DNA from: Fasciola hepatica
Lineage: Eukaryota; Platyhelminthes; Trematoda; Plagiorchiida; Fasciolidae
Length of the DNA stretch: 64,000 nucleotides
Assembly (NCBI GenBank): GCA_948099385.1
Contig: CANUEZ040000168.1
Location: 10,636,001-10,700,000 of the forward strand
Direction: 5' to 3'
A program made the position numbers and the translations under genes. How positions within the stretch are numbered: the first letter of the stretch is position 1; the number at the start of each line of letters is the position of its first letter. This document shows positions 20,045 through 29,300 of this stretch, in pieces. The notes beneath the pieces were generated by a model, which worked only from the letters and a program-made list of their open reading frames with translations, had not been told where the DNA came from and did not search any database.

Positions 20045-21823
20045 TTAGTTGTAGGGCATGAAATGCAATAAAGTGCTGAGTAACTCGGAGCGAGGCGATC
20101 TGCGAGCTACTTTGTCTTTTGTATGTGGTTTCGAGCTCGAATCATCAACATTTTCCTCGCTGTTTCCTGCTACGAGTGGATTAACTCTCTGATGTCTCGA
20201 ACACGTTCTTCGTTTCTTCCGTTTCCTGTAATGTAACACAACTGTAGGATCTGTCCAATAGGCAAGGCTCAGTTCGGCGGTGGTGCAGTTCTCTTTTAGC
20301 ATTCGTGCTACCTTAAAACCCAATACTAGTGCAGTCGTTTTGAGCTCGTTTAGGGATACTGACTTCAGCTCAGCAATTTTTGTTTTGGAAAAGGGTACTT
20401 TGTTTCGCCGCCGGCCATGCAGTTCCACCCAGGTACCGTACACTGTCACTGGGTCGGCAAATTTCAAGCTGCTTTGGGTGACCTGCTGGTGTCCTTTTTT
20501 GAGATGTTTCAAAAGCCTCCGGGCAACTTCTCCTTTTCTCAATAAGTGACTTGACGGTGGTCTCTCGGGTATAGCAACTTCATGTTGCCCACTGTGAAGT
20601 CCCGTCTTTGAATTCGCCATCGAAAGCGCCGACTGATCCTTCGAGTGAACTTCGCTTTCCTGAGATGGACCGTTGGATTCAATATCGAAAGGCTGATCGT
20701 GTTCTACAGAGGCACTTCTCTCAGCAACATTTGAGCAATTTATTGATGCCGATTGTTGAAGTTCGCTCGTCAGGGGTCCGAGAAGTGTCCAGCCTAGTAT
20801 CGTTCGCGTAGCGAATGGTTCTTTTCGATTGCTTATGCTCTGTTCAAGCACCCAGTGAGCCTCTGGTACATTGCATCCAATTAGTATGTCGACGTGGGGG
20901 CTAGAAACTTCTTCGAACTCTATGTCCCTGAGATGAGACCATCTCTTGGCGATCGATCTAACAGAGTCGACTGGTCTCATTGGCAAGCTGTCTATTGCAA
21001 AAGCTTCCGGAATTTCTACGGTCCCCTCATCAGATAAAGACGTTAACTGCAGGGTCAGCCTCTTAGAATTGCTAACATGACCCCCTGCAATCGTGCTGAT
21101 AGTGAGCGAGGTAGGCTCGCCTACTAGTTCACAGCTTTCCGCAAGCTCGCGAGTAATCAGCGAGGTATCCGACCCCGTGTCCAAAAATGCATTGACCCTC
21201 CTCAGTCCTTTAGGTGTCACGATACCGACAGGTACGATGCCTAATCTTGCCGGTTTGAAATCATCATGTCCCGTTGAGCAGACAATTTTGGGTTCATCTG
21301 GCTGAATAGGTCTATTGTTGAGAAGGCCATGCAGTAACGAGTGATGATTACCCAAGCATCCGTCTTGGTTGCATTTCACTCTTAAGCTGCATTCAGAGGC
21401 TCGATGAGAGTTGTTCAAACACATAAAGCATGAGCCAATCCTTTTTACCGCGCACCACCGATCGGGTACACTCATCCCATGAAAGGTCGGACAATCTGGT
21501 AACCGATGCAGGGAGTTGCATAGCTTGCATTCAGCTGACCTCTCGGGTTCTTGACTTATCATGTGCATGTTAGCCAAAGACTGGGTTTGGTTACAGTCCT
21601 TCTCCACAATTCGAGATGTTGGTTCCCTTCGCGCCAGTCTGCAACTTTCGCGTACGATTTGTCCAAATCGGCTGTTGGCGATACTGGATTGACGACCTAT
21701 GAACTCCGTCAAATCGTTGAACGTAGATTCCCGCTCAAGCATATTTATTTTTTCAGCTTCCTCTGCCCATCGGCTCTGTAAATCAATAGATAGACATCGG
21801 ACAATGCATTCCTGTGTGTGCAA
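20045..21823 (-). CDS. BEL-1 Gag zinc cluster, aspartic protease and RNase H-like remnant (RT deleted)
   Basis: This is a 592-codon frame, in the same frame as Gag upstream and separated from it by a single TGA. Residues 99-166 form a cysteine/histidine cluster (CKLCNSLHRLPDC, then CFMCLNNSHRASEC and CNQDGC), the RNA-binding knuckles of BEL/Pao Gag. FLDTGSDTSLI at 213-223 is the retropepsin active site. IGCNVPEAHW (315-324) and GWTLLGPL (344-351) are standard BEL/Pao blocks at the protease-RT boundary. The RT should follow. Instead, after about 100 non-conserved residues, residues 456-535 (WVELHG, LKSVSLNELKTTALVL and YWTDPTVVLHY) match the RNase H region that lies after RT. RT is therefore lost without breaking the frame. 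Function as a Gag-protease source is possible; copying would need help. Confidence 0.85.
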   Translation of the reverse strand: MHTQECIVRCLSIDLQSRWAEEAEKINMLERESTFNDLTEFIGRQSSIANSRFGQIVRESCRLARREPTSRIVEKDCNQTQSLANMHMISQEPERSAECKLCNSLHRLPDCPTFHGMSVPDRWCAVKRIGSCFMCLNNSHRASECSLRVKCNQDGCLGNHHSLLHGLLNNRPIQPDEPKIVCSTGHDDFKPARLGIVPVGIVTPKGLRRVNAFLDTGSDTSLITRELAESCELVGEPTSLTISTIAGGHVSNSKRLTLQLTSLSDEGTVEIPEAFAIDSLPMRPVDSVRSIAKRWSHLRDIEFEEVSSPHVDILIGCNVPEAHWVLEQSISNRKEPFATRTILGWTLLGPLTSELQQSASINCSNVAERSASVEHDQPFDIESNGPSQESEVHSKDQSALSMANSKTGLHSGQHEVAIPERPPSSHLLRKGEVARRLLKHLKKGHQQVTQSSLKFADPVTVYGTWVELHGRRRNKVPFSKTKIAELKSVSLNELKTTALVLGFKVARMLKENCTTAELSLAYWTDPTVVLHYRKRKKRRTCSRHQRVNPLVAGNSEENVDDSSSKPHTKDKVARRSPRSELLSTLLHFMPYN

Positions 21824-21844
21824 TGCATTCAGATCAGACTGGTA

Positions 21845-22576
21845 TCATAAGTGCTCCAGTGCTATACTGCAATTCTGCATTTTCATCACCAAACTCGACA
21901 GTGATTCAGCCTTGCCCTCAGTCCTTTTCGCCTCCAATAAAACACTATCAATTAGGCTTCTAGCCACCTTGAATGGTTGTCCAAACAAATCTTTCAGGAT
22001 TCTGCGCGCCCTGATGTACCCCATCGGTGGATCAAGCATCGCGCAGCCTTCGATAGCACTTTTGGCTCTCCCACGACAGTAATGTAATAAATACAAAAAC
22101 CTTTGACCAGGATCTGCAACTTTGCACTCAACAAAATTTTCGAACTGTTTCATGAATATACAGTATTGCTCGGGGTGCCCGTCGAAGTGGGACAGCTCCA
22201 CTCTCGGCAGGTCAAGAGCCAAAACCTCGGTAGTTTCAGGCTGTCTCAAGGGTTTATATTCGTCGATCACAGTGCCTTTTCGATGTTGACATTGTGAACT
22301 ACGTGGACTCTTTGCTGGCTCTCTGAGACCAGTTCCTTGTGTAAGGGGCTCTGCTTCCTTTCTGGCTAACCGCAGCTCGTTTTCTAATTTTATTACTCTC
22401 ATTCTATAAGTACCAATATCGTCAAACGCATCGCGGTTAGAAATATATGACCTGGCATTGACAGAGCTAGTAAACTTAGTATTATCTAGAGAATCAATAA
22501 CACCCAAACCATCCCCAGAGACTTGCCGAGTTATTTCCTGTTGTCTCAAAATGTCCTTGCTTCCTCGTCTGGGCAT
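21845..22576 (-). CDS. BEL-1 Gag (DUF1759-like)
   Basis: The open frame extends upstream to a Met at 22,642, inside the 5' LTR. I chose the Met at 22,576 (MPRRGSKD), the first one outside the LTR. The capsid-like domain lies in the second half: LPRVELSHFDGHPEQYCIF, FVECKVADPGQRFLYLLHYC, then GRAKSAIEGC and ARRILKDLFGQPF, typical of BEL/Pao Gag. A helical, charged segment (RMRVIKLENELRLARKEAE) precedes it. Gag would form the particle that packages element RNA. The stop TGA at 21,845-21,847 is followed in the same frame, seven codons later, by the downstream segment. It may be a nonsense mutation (one base from GGA) or a leaky stop. Confidence 0.85.
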   Translation of the reverse strand: MPRRGSKDILRQQEITRQVSGDGLGVIDSLDNTKFTSSVNARSYISNRDAFDDIGTYRMRVIKLENELRLARKEAEPLTQGTGLREPAKSPRSSQCQHRKGTVIDEYKPLRQPETTEVLALDLPRVELSHFDGHPEQYCIFMKQFENFVECKVADPGQRFLYLLHYCRGRAKSAIEGCAMLDPPMGYIRARRILKDLFGQPFKVARSLIDSVLLEAKRTEGKAESLSSLVMKMQNCSIALEHL

Positions 22577-22614
22577 TTCCAATGAGTTTTCTTGTCCAGG
22601 TTCCACTTGAGTAC

Positions 22615-22973
22615 TGTAAGTCGAATCTCGCAAATCGAGCAACGCGTAGCCAATTCAAACGAATCCCAAAACCAGAACAAGATTGATTCGTAGTTTCTAC
22701 GGTACTAAATTGAAATGCACAAAGGATACAAATATATACGGACCTCAAGTATGCGGCCAAATAGACTTCACAGTAAAACCCAAAGGTCCAAAGCCCCGTG
22801 GCTCAAGCACGACAGTCAGAAACGGTTCAAGGCCAAATTCAAATGTCTCACATGGATAAACAAACGTGAAAATGTGTGGTGTATGAGCGAGCTTTCCAAG
22901 ATAATGTTAAATATAGTCAAATTCACAAAGCACGTTGAACATTTAGAAGGATTTTCAGTATTTGTTCGTTACA
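22615..22973 (-). repeat. BEL-1 5' LTR (right)
   Basis: This is the second 359-bp LTR and the upstream LTR on the minus strand, so it should hold the promoter and the RNA start. No TATA box could be assigned with confidence. It ends with TTACA followed by the duplicated TTTGC. The gag frame is already open inside it. Confidence 0.93.
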
Positions 22974-22978
22974 TTTGC
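22974..22978. repeat. Target-site duplication TTTGC (right)
   Basis: This is an exact copy of 18,866-18,870, directly after the terminal CA of the right LTR. Confidence 0.9.
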
Positions 22979-24289
22979 TTTTCCAACGTGATGGAGGCTT
23001 TGGGAAGAAGGAAGGCAGCGCCGAACTTGGGCCATTACTTATTGAATAAGGTGCCCCTTCTTGATGTTTGGCAAGGTCTCTACATCAAAATTGTCTGATT
23101 GTAAGAGGCTCCCAGTAAACCTCAGAGAAACTTGTGGGGCATCATAAGGGCTGCAGTGGGCCAAACCTAGCAACCAGGTCATATTCGTGGTGCGGTGGTA
23201 AACAGAAAAAATCGAACATACTTTTTTTGCGTGTTGTGTTACCGCTAAGCGACATGATGATCACGTGATTCCGAAACAGAAGTGGAAAGGAAGTGCAGCA
23301 GTCCGTAGAGGGTTACTGCCGGGGGTTGGCATGAAAAAATTAGCAAGGGGAAATACGGAAGCTAAAAAGCTCATCTTTTTTCATTATTCTCTAAACACCG
23401 GGTAGGTTAAGGCCGTAAAATCTTCCAATTTTGTACCTTGTTGCTGGCTCTATGACCCGGGCTTAGGTTGTTTTTTAACGAGTTCAGCAATCTGAAATTT
23501 TAATCGTAGAGAATCATATAGGCTGTCAAAATTTTTCTGGATGGCTCAAAAGCAATATCTTCTACAATGACTTCTACTGAATGCTTTCACCGAGCGAGGC
23601 TGTTTGTTCAAACCAACGATTAGCTTCATTGCTTGGCTTTGCTGTCCGTCATGTACGCCGCAACTATCAATGTATCCGTAACAGCAATCGTTTACCCAAT
23701 CACGCTGAGTGACATCTCCCAACATATAAGTCTTTATTGTTGTATCCGTTATTTTGGACTACCTGGGAGTCTCTATTTTAGATTTATGCACCGCTGGTTA
23801 ACCAGCCGGATTCGGAACGGGCTTCGGCTTATTTGGGATGGACAGCAGCTTGGCTTCGACCGGGTTTGCGAAGGAGGAGCAGCAGGGCTTCCAGCTGGCG
23901 AAGTTGTTTACAAACTGGTAGGGCTGCGGCTTGGTTCCCCAATGGGTTCGTTAGGTATATTACTTTCTCAAGTTTTGCTGACGAGAAACTGAAATTTATT
24001 CATAGTTTGACATTTAGAAAATCAGCTTCCGTTTTGTTCCCTCTGGAGCACCACTTGTAATAGCATATATGTGGCGGGCAATATAAGGCTACCAGCAGTC
24101 CTTTGTGGAGGGCAGGTAAATCATGGGAAAAGTGACCGCATATGAATGAGTGTATTTATGTATTAGTTACTGTAGGCAAGAAGCACTGTGATGGTTTTGA
24201 TTCAGATCATACAACATTAACGGCTAGAAAGCGTCGCTCTTACCGAAGTTCCGTTCAAAGATCTACTGATTGAAACGGAAAATAATCCC
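22979..24289. other. Unassigned sequence
   Basis: There is no recognisable coding or RNA feature. A 119-codon plus-strand frame at 23,633-23,992 and an overlapping one at 23,833-24,060 have no motifs or repeat partners that I can see. The left end is the flank of the BEL-1 target site. Confidence 0.4.
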
Positions 24290-25555
24290 GGATATAATAT
24301 AAATAACAATGATAGTAGTTTATTTCGGAGGCATCCGAAGCGCACCTTAGGCATGATCAAAATTTTTAGGTGACGAAACTGACAGGAAAAATTCGTGTGA
24401 ATTTGAGAAATACGCAAGACAAAGGAGAGGTAGGAGGAAACAGACGGGTGATGAGTGGGAAATAAATGTATGCGCCACAAGGGATAACTGAGAGAGTTAA
24501 AGTGAACTCAGGGCTGGATTCAAATATGTGCCTGGCAAATGTGAAAGTCAAGGTCGGGTAAATCAGATGGCTGAGCCAAGTGGGGGAGATCGGAACCTGA
24601 GGGTTTCGCATGAGGAGGACTGAAAATCGGCGTGAAAAGCTATCGTTGCGAGAAACGATGAAGAAAAAAAAGAAGATGGAAGAGAAGAAAGAAAGAACAT
24701 AATAGTTGTATGGCTAGGGATCAGGCAGCCATGAGCAGTGACTTATGTGCAATAAACGGAAGGTATCGGTTTGGAAACAAGGAGCAACCAATGCAGGATG
24801 TAAAATGTGCTTCAGATGGCAGCAAAGGCGCGGAAGGGTCGAGAGGCTGTAAATATGAGGCACAGACAGAGAAAATGAAAGAGTATCACGGGGGGTAGCG
24901 GCAAGGCGGCAAGAGAGCTGACCGGCGAAGAGCTGGAAGAGGCAGAGAAAAAGTGGATATATATATATAGTTTTATGTACATTTATGTAAACGCATTTAA
25001 ACATATTGAGGAGCAGGAGCCAATGGCAGTGAAGAGACGGAAAATGGAAGTAGCAGTGCTTGGAAAAGACGGGTAGTGTTGGGTCGAGTGGTACGGGATT
25101 ACTTTGGGTAAACCCTGATGAATCTGTTCATGACTGGTGAACACGGAGAATTAACAGGGAAAGAGAAACAACTTTGGAAGCACAAAAGTGATGACTGTGA
25201 GCAGAAGTTGATAAACGAGGAAATATGAAGGGATGAATCAAAAAGAACAGATGAGAACGAATCTAACTATCTGATTATTGCAGGTTTGACATGTGGTGAC
25301 GGTCGAAAATGGGTGGAGCGCTAATAAATGGACATACACTATGCCGCAAGATGGCCGTGAAAATGGCTGGAGAAAGCAGAGCGAATGGAAGTAAAGGGTG
25401 GTTGCAGAAGTGTAAAAGGTCAGTGGAGAAGGGTAACTTGGAGGCTAGAATAATTGTAGTGCAAAGATGTGGCAGAAGTAACAGTGAATAACATGGGAGA
25501 GAAATGAAGTTTACCGTGCTCTCGGGGTTCTTTTCCTGTGAACATCGCAAACGGT
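24290..25555 (-). mobile_element. LINE-C 3' untranslated fragment, copy B
   Basis: The left end holds an AT-rich tail (about 24,290-24,324) followed by ATTTCGGAG and a GCATGATCAAA stretch, as at 39,367-39,420. Collinear similarity then runs to about 25,555. It includes a TGATTATTGCAGGTTTGAC stretch (25,273) that recurs as TGATTATTGCGGGTTTGAC at 40,313. All of it is LINE-C 3' sequence with no RT, so the copy is 5' truncated. A short AT repeat lies at about 24,957-24,969. Confidence 0.65.
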
Positions 25556-26084
25556 GTCCAATAATTGAAGGGCTAAGTATTAAGAGTAATTTGTCGGTTT
25601 GAATTTTTTATTGTTCTACTGGCGAAAATGTATTACCCTTCATCGGCAAAAGCGCAGAAGAATTACACTCTGGCGAAGATTGTTTGCCGTAGTCTAACGA
25701 CGAGGACCACTCCGACAGTAAAGCGGTAAATCACTGTTTTACTGCATTACAGCTTTGACCTTTAATGATCCGGTAATGAACTCGTATGCCCAGGGGTGTT
25801 CTCATCTCTTTAGCGAGGAATTTCGGCAAACAGAGGTACATCCGATTATGCTGGTCACTTTTAACACTGCAGATGCAATCACTTGGTCTAAAAGAATGAA
25901 GGACAACGGAGTGAGGCACACTGGTACATTTTGGCCTGGCACTCTTAGCAAATTTGGTGCAGAACCGCTCTGGAACCGATGGGTTTTCGACCGGTTTTTG
26001 GCCGGTTTGTCTTCGGTTTTTACTATCACGCCGTTCGGTTTTGGGTCCGTTTGTTTGTTAGCAAATACACACGGGTGGACAATA
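25556..26084. other. Unassigned sequence
   Basis: The 111-codon plus frame (25,755-26,090) and the overlapping minus frame show no family features. The right part (25,975-26,050) is rich in CGGTTT/CCGGTTT words and resembles, in reverse complement, sequence near 26,740-26,790. It may be an outer part of the fold-back element. Confidence 0.4.
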
Positions 26085-26720
26085 TATTGATACGAAGGCA
26101 GTCGATGACTGAATCGTTGGGCAGTGCCCGGTTGACGTGTCATTTAAATGTATTGGGTTGGTTCACCGAAATTTCCTGAAAACCTCGGCGCAGATCGCTG
26201 TATTTTGTTCCTTCGAAATGGGCAAAATAAGGACATTTTTGGGGGAAATTTTAGAAAGTAGGAGATAGAACTGAGCGTCCTATGTGTAATTTAGGTTATT
26301 GAACTAAGTCAGCTAATCATAACACGTATTCCAAACGGCCGAGACAAACATTTCGGAAATTGTCCAGAAACTGTCCAGAAAATCAGTCGTAAACCCCTGA
26401 GAGACCGGCCGGAAACCGGCTAACAGCCCGTCGAAAACCGAGCGGTTTCCGAGCGGTTTCTGGCCAGTTATCGAGCCTTTTTTGCCGATAGTTTGAAAAC
26501 CAATATAACCTTTGTTGATTTATTTCAATAACCTAAATAAAGCACTATGGTTTTCCAAAGAACGTTCCCTTTTTTGCTCATTTCGGGGGAATAAATGAGA
26601 ATTATCTATACTGAGATTTTTAGGACTTCGATGAACTAAACCAATACACTTAAATAAAACGCCAACCGAGCATTGCACAGTGATTTGGCCATCAGTTTCC
26701 TTCGCATCCATTCATTCTTC
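26085..26720. repeat. Fold-back (long inverted repeat) element
   Basis: The arm at about 26,085-26,305 matches the reverse complement of 26,520-26,715. Paired words include TACGAAGGCAGT with ATGCGAAGGAAACT, 'CCCGGTTG' with 'CTCGGTTG', AAATGTATTGGGTTGGTTCA with AAGTGTATTGGTTTAGTTCA, CGAAATGGGCAAAATAAGG with CGAAATGAGCAAAAAAGGG, and TTTAGGTTATTGAA at both inner ends. The loop of about 215 bases is rich in CCGG/GGTTT words. No transposase is present. This could be a MITE or fold-back transposon; the outer ends are not sharply defined. Confidence 0.6.
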
Positions 26721-28469
26721 ATCCTTGAATATAGGTTATTGAACAAACCAACCGGAAAAACATTGAAAACCGATGTTACGAACGGGTTGGGTGCTACAAG
26801 GAAGTGTGCCAGGGAAAGAAATTTATGGAAGGTATAGAAGCACTAGGTAAGTTTTGCACGCTATTTTCACAGTTGTCACCAAGCTACGGCACGTGCTTTT
26901 ATTCGCTCACTTTATGCAACAGTTAGATCAGTGCATATAATAACCTTTATATTTGCTTCACCCTTTCACACCTAACGAACTTCTGGAACATGGAGACTGG
27001 TCCGAAAAGTGCCAACCAATTTTACCTTATCAATATTGCATGTTTCGGTATTTTCGCTATCCTTGATTCTATAAATACTGGCTCCAACAATGTATACCAC
27101 TCCTCTTTCACTGCCTGCCCGTTATATAAAATAAACAATGTCCCTTTCTTCTCTTTTAGAAATAAATAGAACTGCGCACAAAGATATAGAAATCAATGAC
27201 ATTTGTGAATATTGAACTGTCGACAAATTTCACACTTCTTTATATTAAATCAACGATAATATTTTCTTCGCCTTCTTCGCCCTATATTGTGAAACTGAAC
27301 GGCAGCACTTTTAGAAGTTTAAGGTTACAAGGATTCCTTTGATGGGAGCGGCTTAGTATAATGCGGCAGGAAAAAATAGCCTGATTGAAGAACCTAAAAT
27401 GGAGGGCTGCCTGAATCCCTTCCAAACCCAGCCGAAGCCCGGCTAGTTTGCAACTAGTGGGAGTCTGTATTCGCCCGCTCGAAAGCCCCCTGGGGAACGA
27501 CAGGCTCTTCTGTTCAGATACGGCCCAAGCCCGGATGGAGCTCACTCTCAGCTCTCCCGGCTGGCTCCCGACCGGGTTCACTACTCAGGTTGTAACCCCA
27601 GGGCCTGACCACAATTTTTCGCATTTGCTTTTTGCAACTACGGAGGATGACCAGTTTTTCCCTCTTTTTTACATACAATACCTTTTAGGAGTTTATCCAG
27701 GCTTTGGCAAGAGCACAGCTTTGATCTACTGGGCCTAAAGCAGATCCAACTAGGGCAACCGCCTACAAGGAGTTCCAGCTGTGGATTGTGGCGGTAAAGT
27801 GCTAAAATGAATCTGCCAGCATGAACTTCTTCAGACTTGGGGGTAGTCGATAAAACCGGATCATTTATGGCAAGTCACTCAGACTTTCAAGGTTGTAGAG
27901 TAGGATTCTTGGTTTCATGTTGAAGCATTCTCATCAAATTACTGGGTACCTGGGGTCTTATCGACAGTGGGATAAGTCACCGCACTTCGTTGCGCGGCCA
28001 CCGCCGAACTAAGCTGAGCAGCCCCGGCCTTACTGATGCTGCACCACCCAAGCTCTGCTGGTCTCACCGGGGCTGAGGACCGAATCCGAAGAGCGGATCG
28101 ATAACCGGGCTCCGGTGAAGACAAGACAGCATGCTAGCAACAATGAGGCCCCCCTGACGGGCCGAAACAAGTTCCTTCACGGGCCCTCCGGTCACTTCCT
28201 TCGTTGCGGTAACACCCCAATGCCCCGTGGGGGAGATTTTTGAGTCAGAGGCCGCGGCAGTGGTTCCCAAAGAAATACCCTCTCTGCATTGTAAGCAGTC
28301 GCGAAATATGATTCACTCAGAAGCCCTCAGGAGTTTTTCTGTAAACTGCCCTAACAATTTTCCTTCCTTTAATTCAAGATCCATGTAAAACGCTACGAAT
28401 ATTTGCATCTCTAAAGAAGGTAATAGTTCTGGAGTAGGGTAAAATCCGAAAGCACTCCTTGAGCCTGAT
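26721..28469. other. Unassigned sequence, AT-rich then GC-richer toward the RTE element
   Basis: From 26,850 to 27,290 the sequence is AT-rich with no coding signal. Frames at 27,282-27,581 and 27,448-27,738 overlap on opposite strands and have no motif. The GC-richer part at 27,940-28,270 lies upstream of the RTE endonuclease and may be its 5' untranslated region, but nothing in it proves that. Confidence 0.35.
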
Positions 28470-29300
28470 TGTTCGCTTCACTTGGCCTTTTTCACATCCG
28501 CTCACTATGTCAGATGGAGAAACAGGCTGCCCCGTTGGGACTGCCGAGACATTCAAAATAGATGTATGCGGTATTTCGAAACGAGCGTAAAAGTCCTCAC
28601 TTCACTGATCAAGCTTCGCACTCCAGACACAACCTCACTCTCTTGCCTTGCACTTCGAATTTCGGACGATCCGTTTTTTAGTGCTCTTGTTGAGGCTGGC
28701 TTTGGAATTTTCTCTGGAGTAGTGGTTGAGCGCGCACTGCTAGACTTGATTTCAGTCAGCAGTCGTTTGGATGCAGTTCGGCCCGACGGTTCTTTGCGTG
28801 TCAACTGCAACAAGCTGAAGAGCTAATGTTTGTTCGTCTCGCCTGTGTAGGCACTCACCGAGTGCAGTTTCTCTAAAACCTAGGATGAATTTTACCAGGG
28901 TCTGCCTGGGATATTTTGAGACGTGCATTCTACAGATATGGTTGTCTTTTCAGGGGACTTCGATACCCAAGCTAGCCGCTAAGGAGGTTCCGAAGGACAT
29001 ATCAGAGGCCCACTTACTATCCCATCCGATCGTACCGATAAAGGCAATCGCCCTGTTCAGCTCGTTTCTCTTTGCTCTGGCCAAAGGTTGTTTCCGGCAA
29101 ACACAAACCTTCGCCATAAGAGGCTGCATAAATTGACACGGCGTCCTTCTATATTTTCACAACTTTTGACTCAGATTGACCATGTTGTCATGGGCCACTT
29201 CTGGAGTGGACCAATTAAAGGTTGCCACCAATCTTGGTCTGTGTCTACGGATTCAGGTCACGCCCTGGTATGTGCACGTTTCTGTCCGCTTCCCACCCGC
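28470..29300 (+). pseudogene. RTE-like: AP endonuclease
   Basis: The pieces, in order, read FKIDVCGISKRA (degenerate start block), LALRISDD, LVEAGFGIFSGVVVERALL, SSRLDAVRPDGSLRV (the 'RL-AVRL-GS' block), then FSGDFDTQA in place of GDFNAQ, IPSDRTDKGNRPVQL, FPANTNLRHKRLHKLTRRP and SQLLTQIDHVVM with the IDH block (the catalytic D-H pair). SGHALVCARF corresponds to the final 'SDHALV-A' block, with aspartate replaced by glycine. At least three frame changes occur. The domain would nick target DNA to prime copying. Confidence 0.82.

Larger units (their letters stand above)
18871..22973 (-). mobile_element. BEL/Pao LTR retrotransposon lacking RT and integrase (BEL-1)
   Basis: Two 359-bp direct LTRs flank a 3,385-bp interior, with a 5-bp duplication outside. 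The minus strand carries one long frame: Gag (DUF1759-like), zinc-knuckle cluster, aspartic protease, then a short RNase H-like remnant. A BEL/Pao element normally also has RT, a full RNase H and integrase; these are missing, so the element is only about 4.1 kb. After the 5' LTR (right side) the minus strand reads AAGTGGAACCTGGACAAG, where TGGAACCTGG could be a primer-binding site. Before the 3' LTR the GGAAGGATTTTGG stretch stands where a polypurine tract should be. I saw three differences between the LTRs, so the insertion is recent. Confidence 0.9.
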
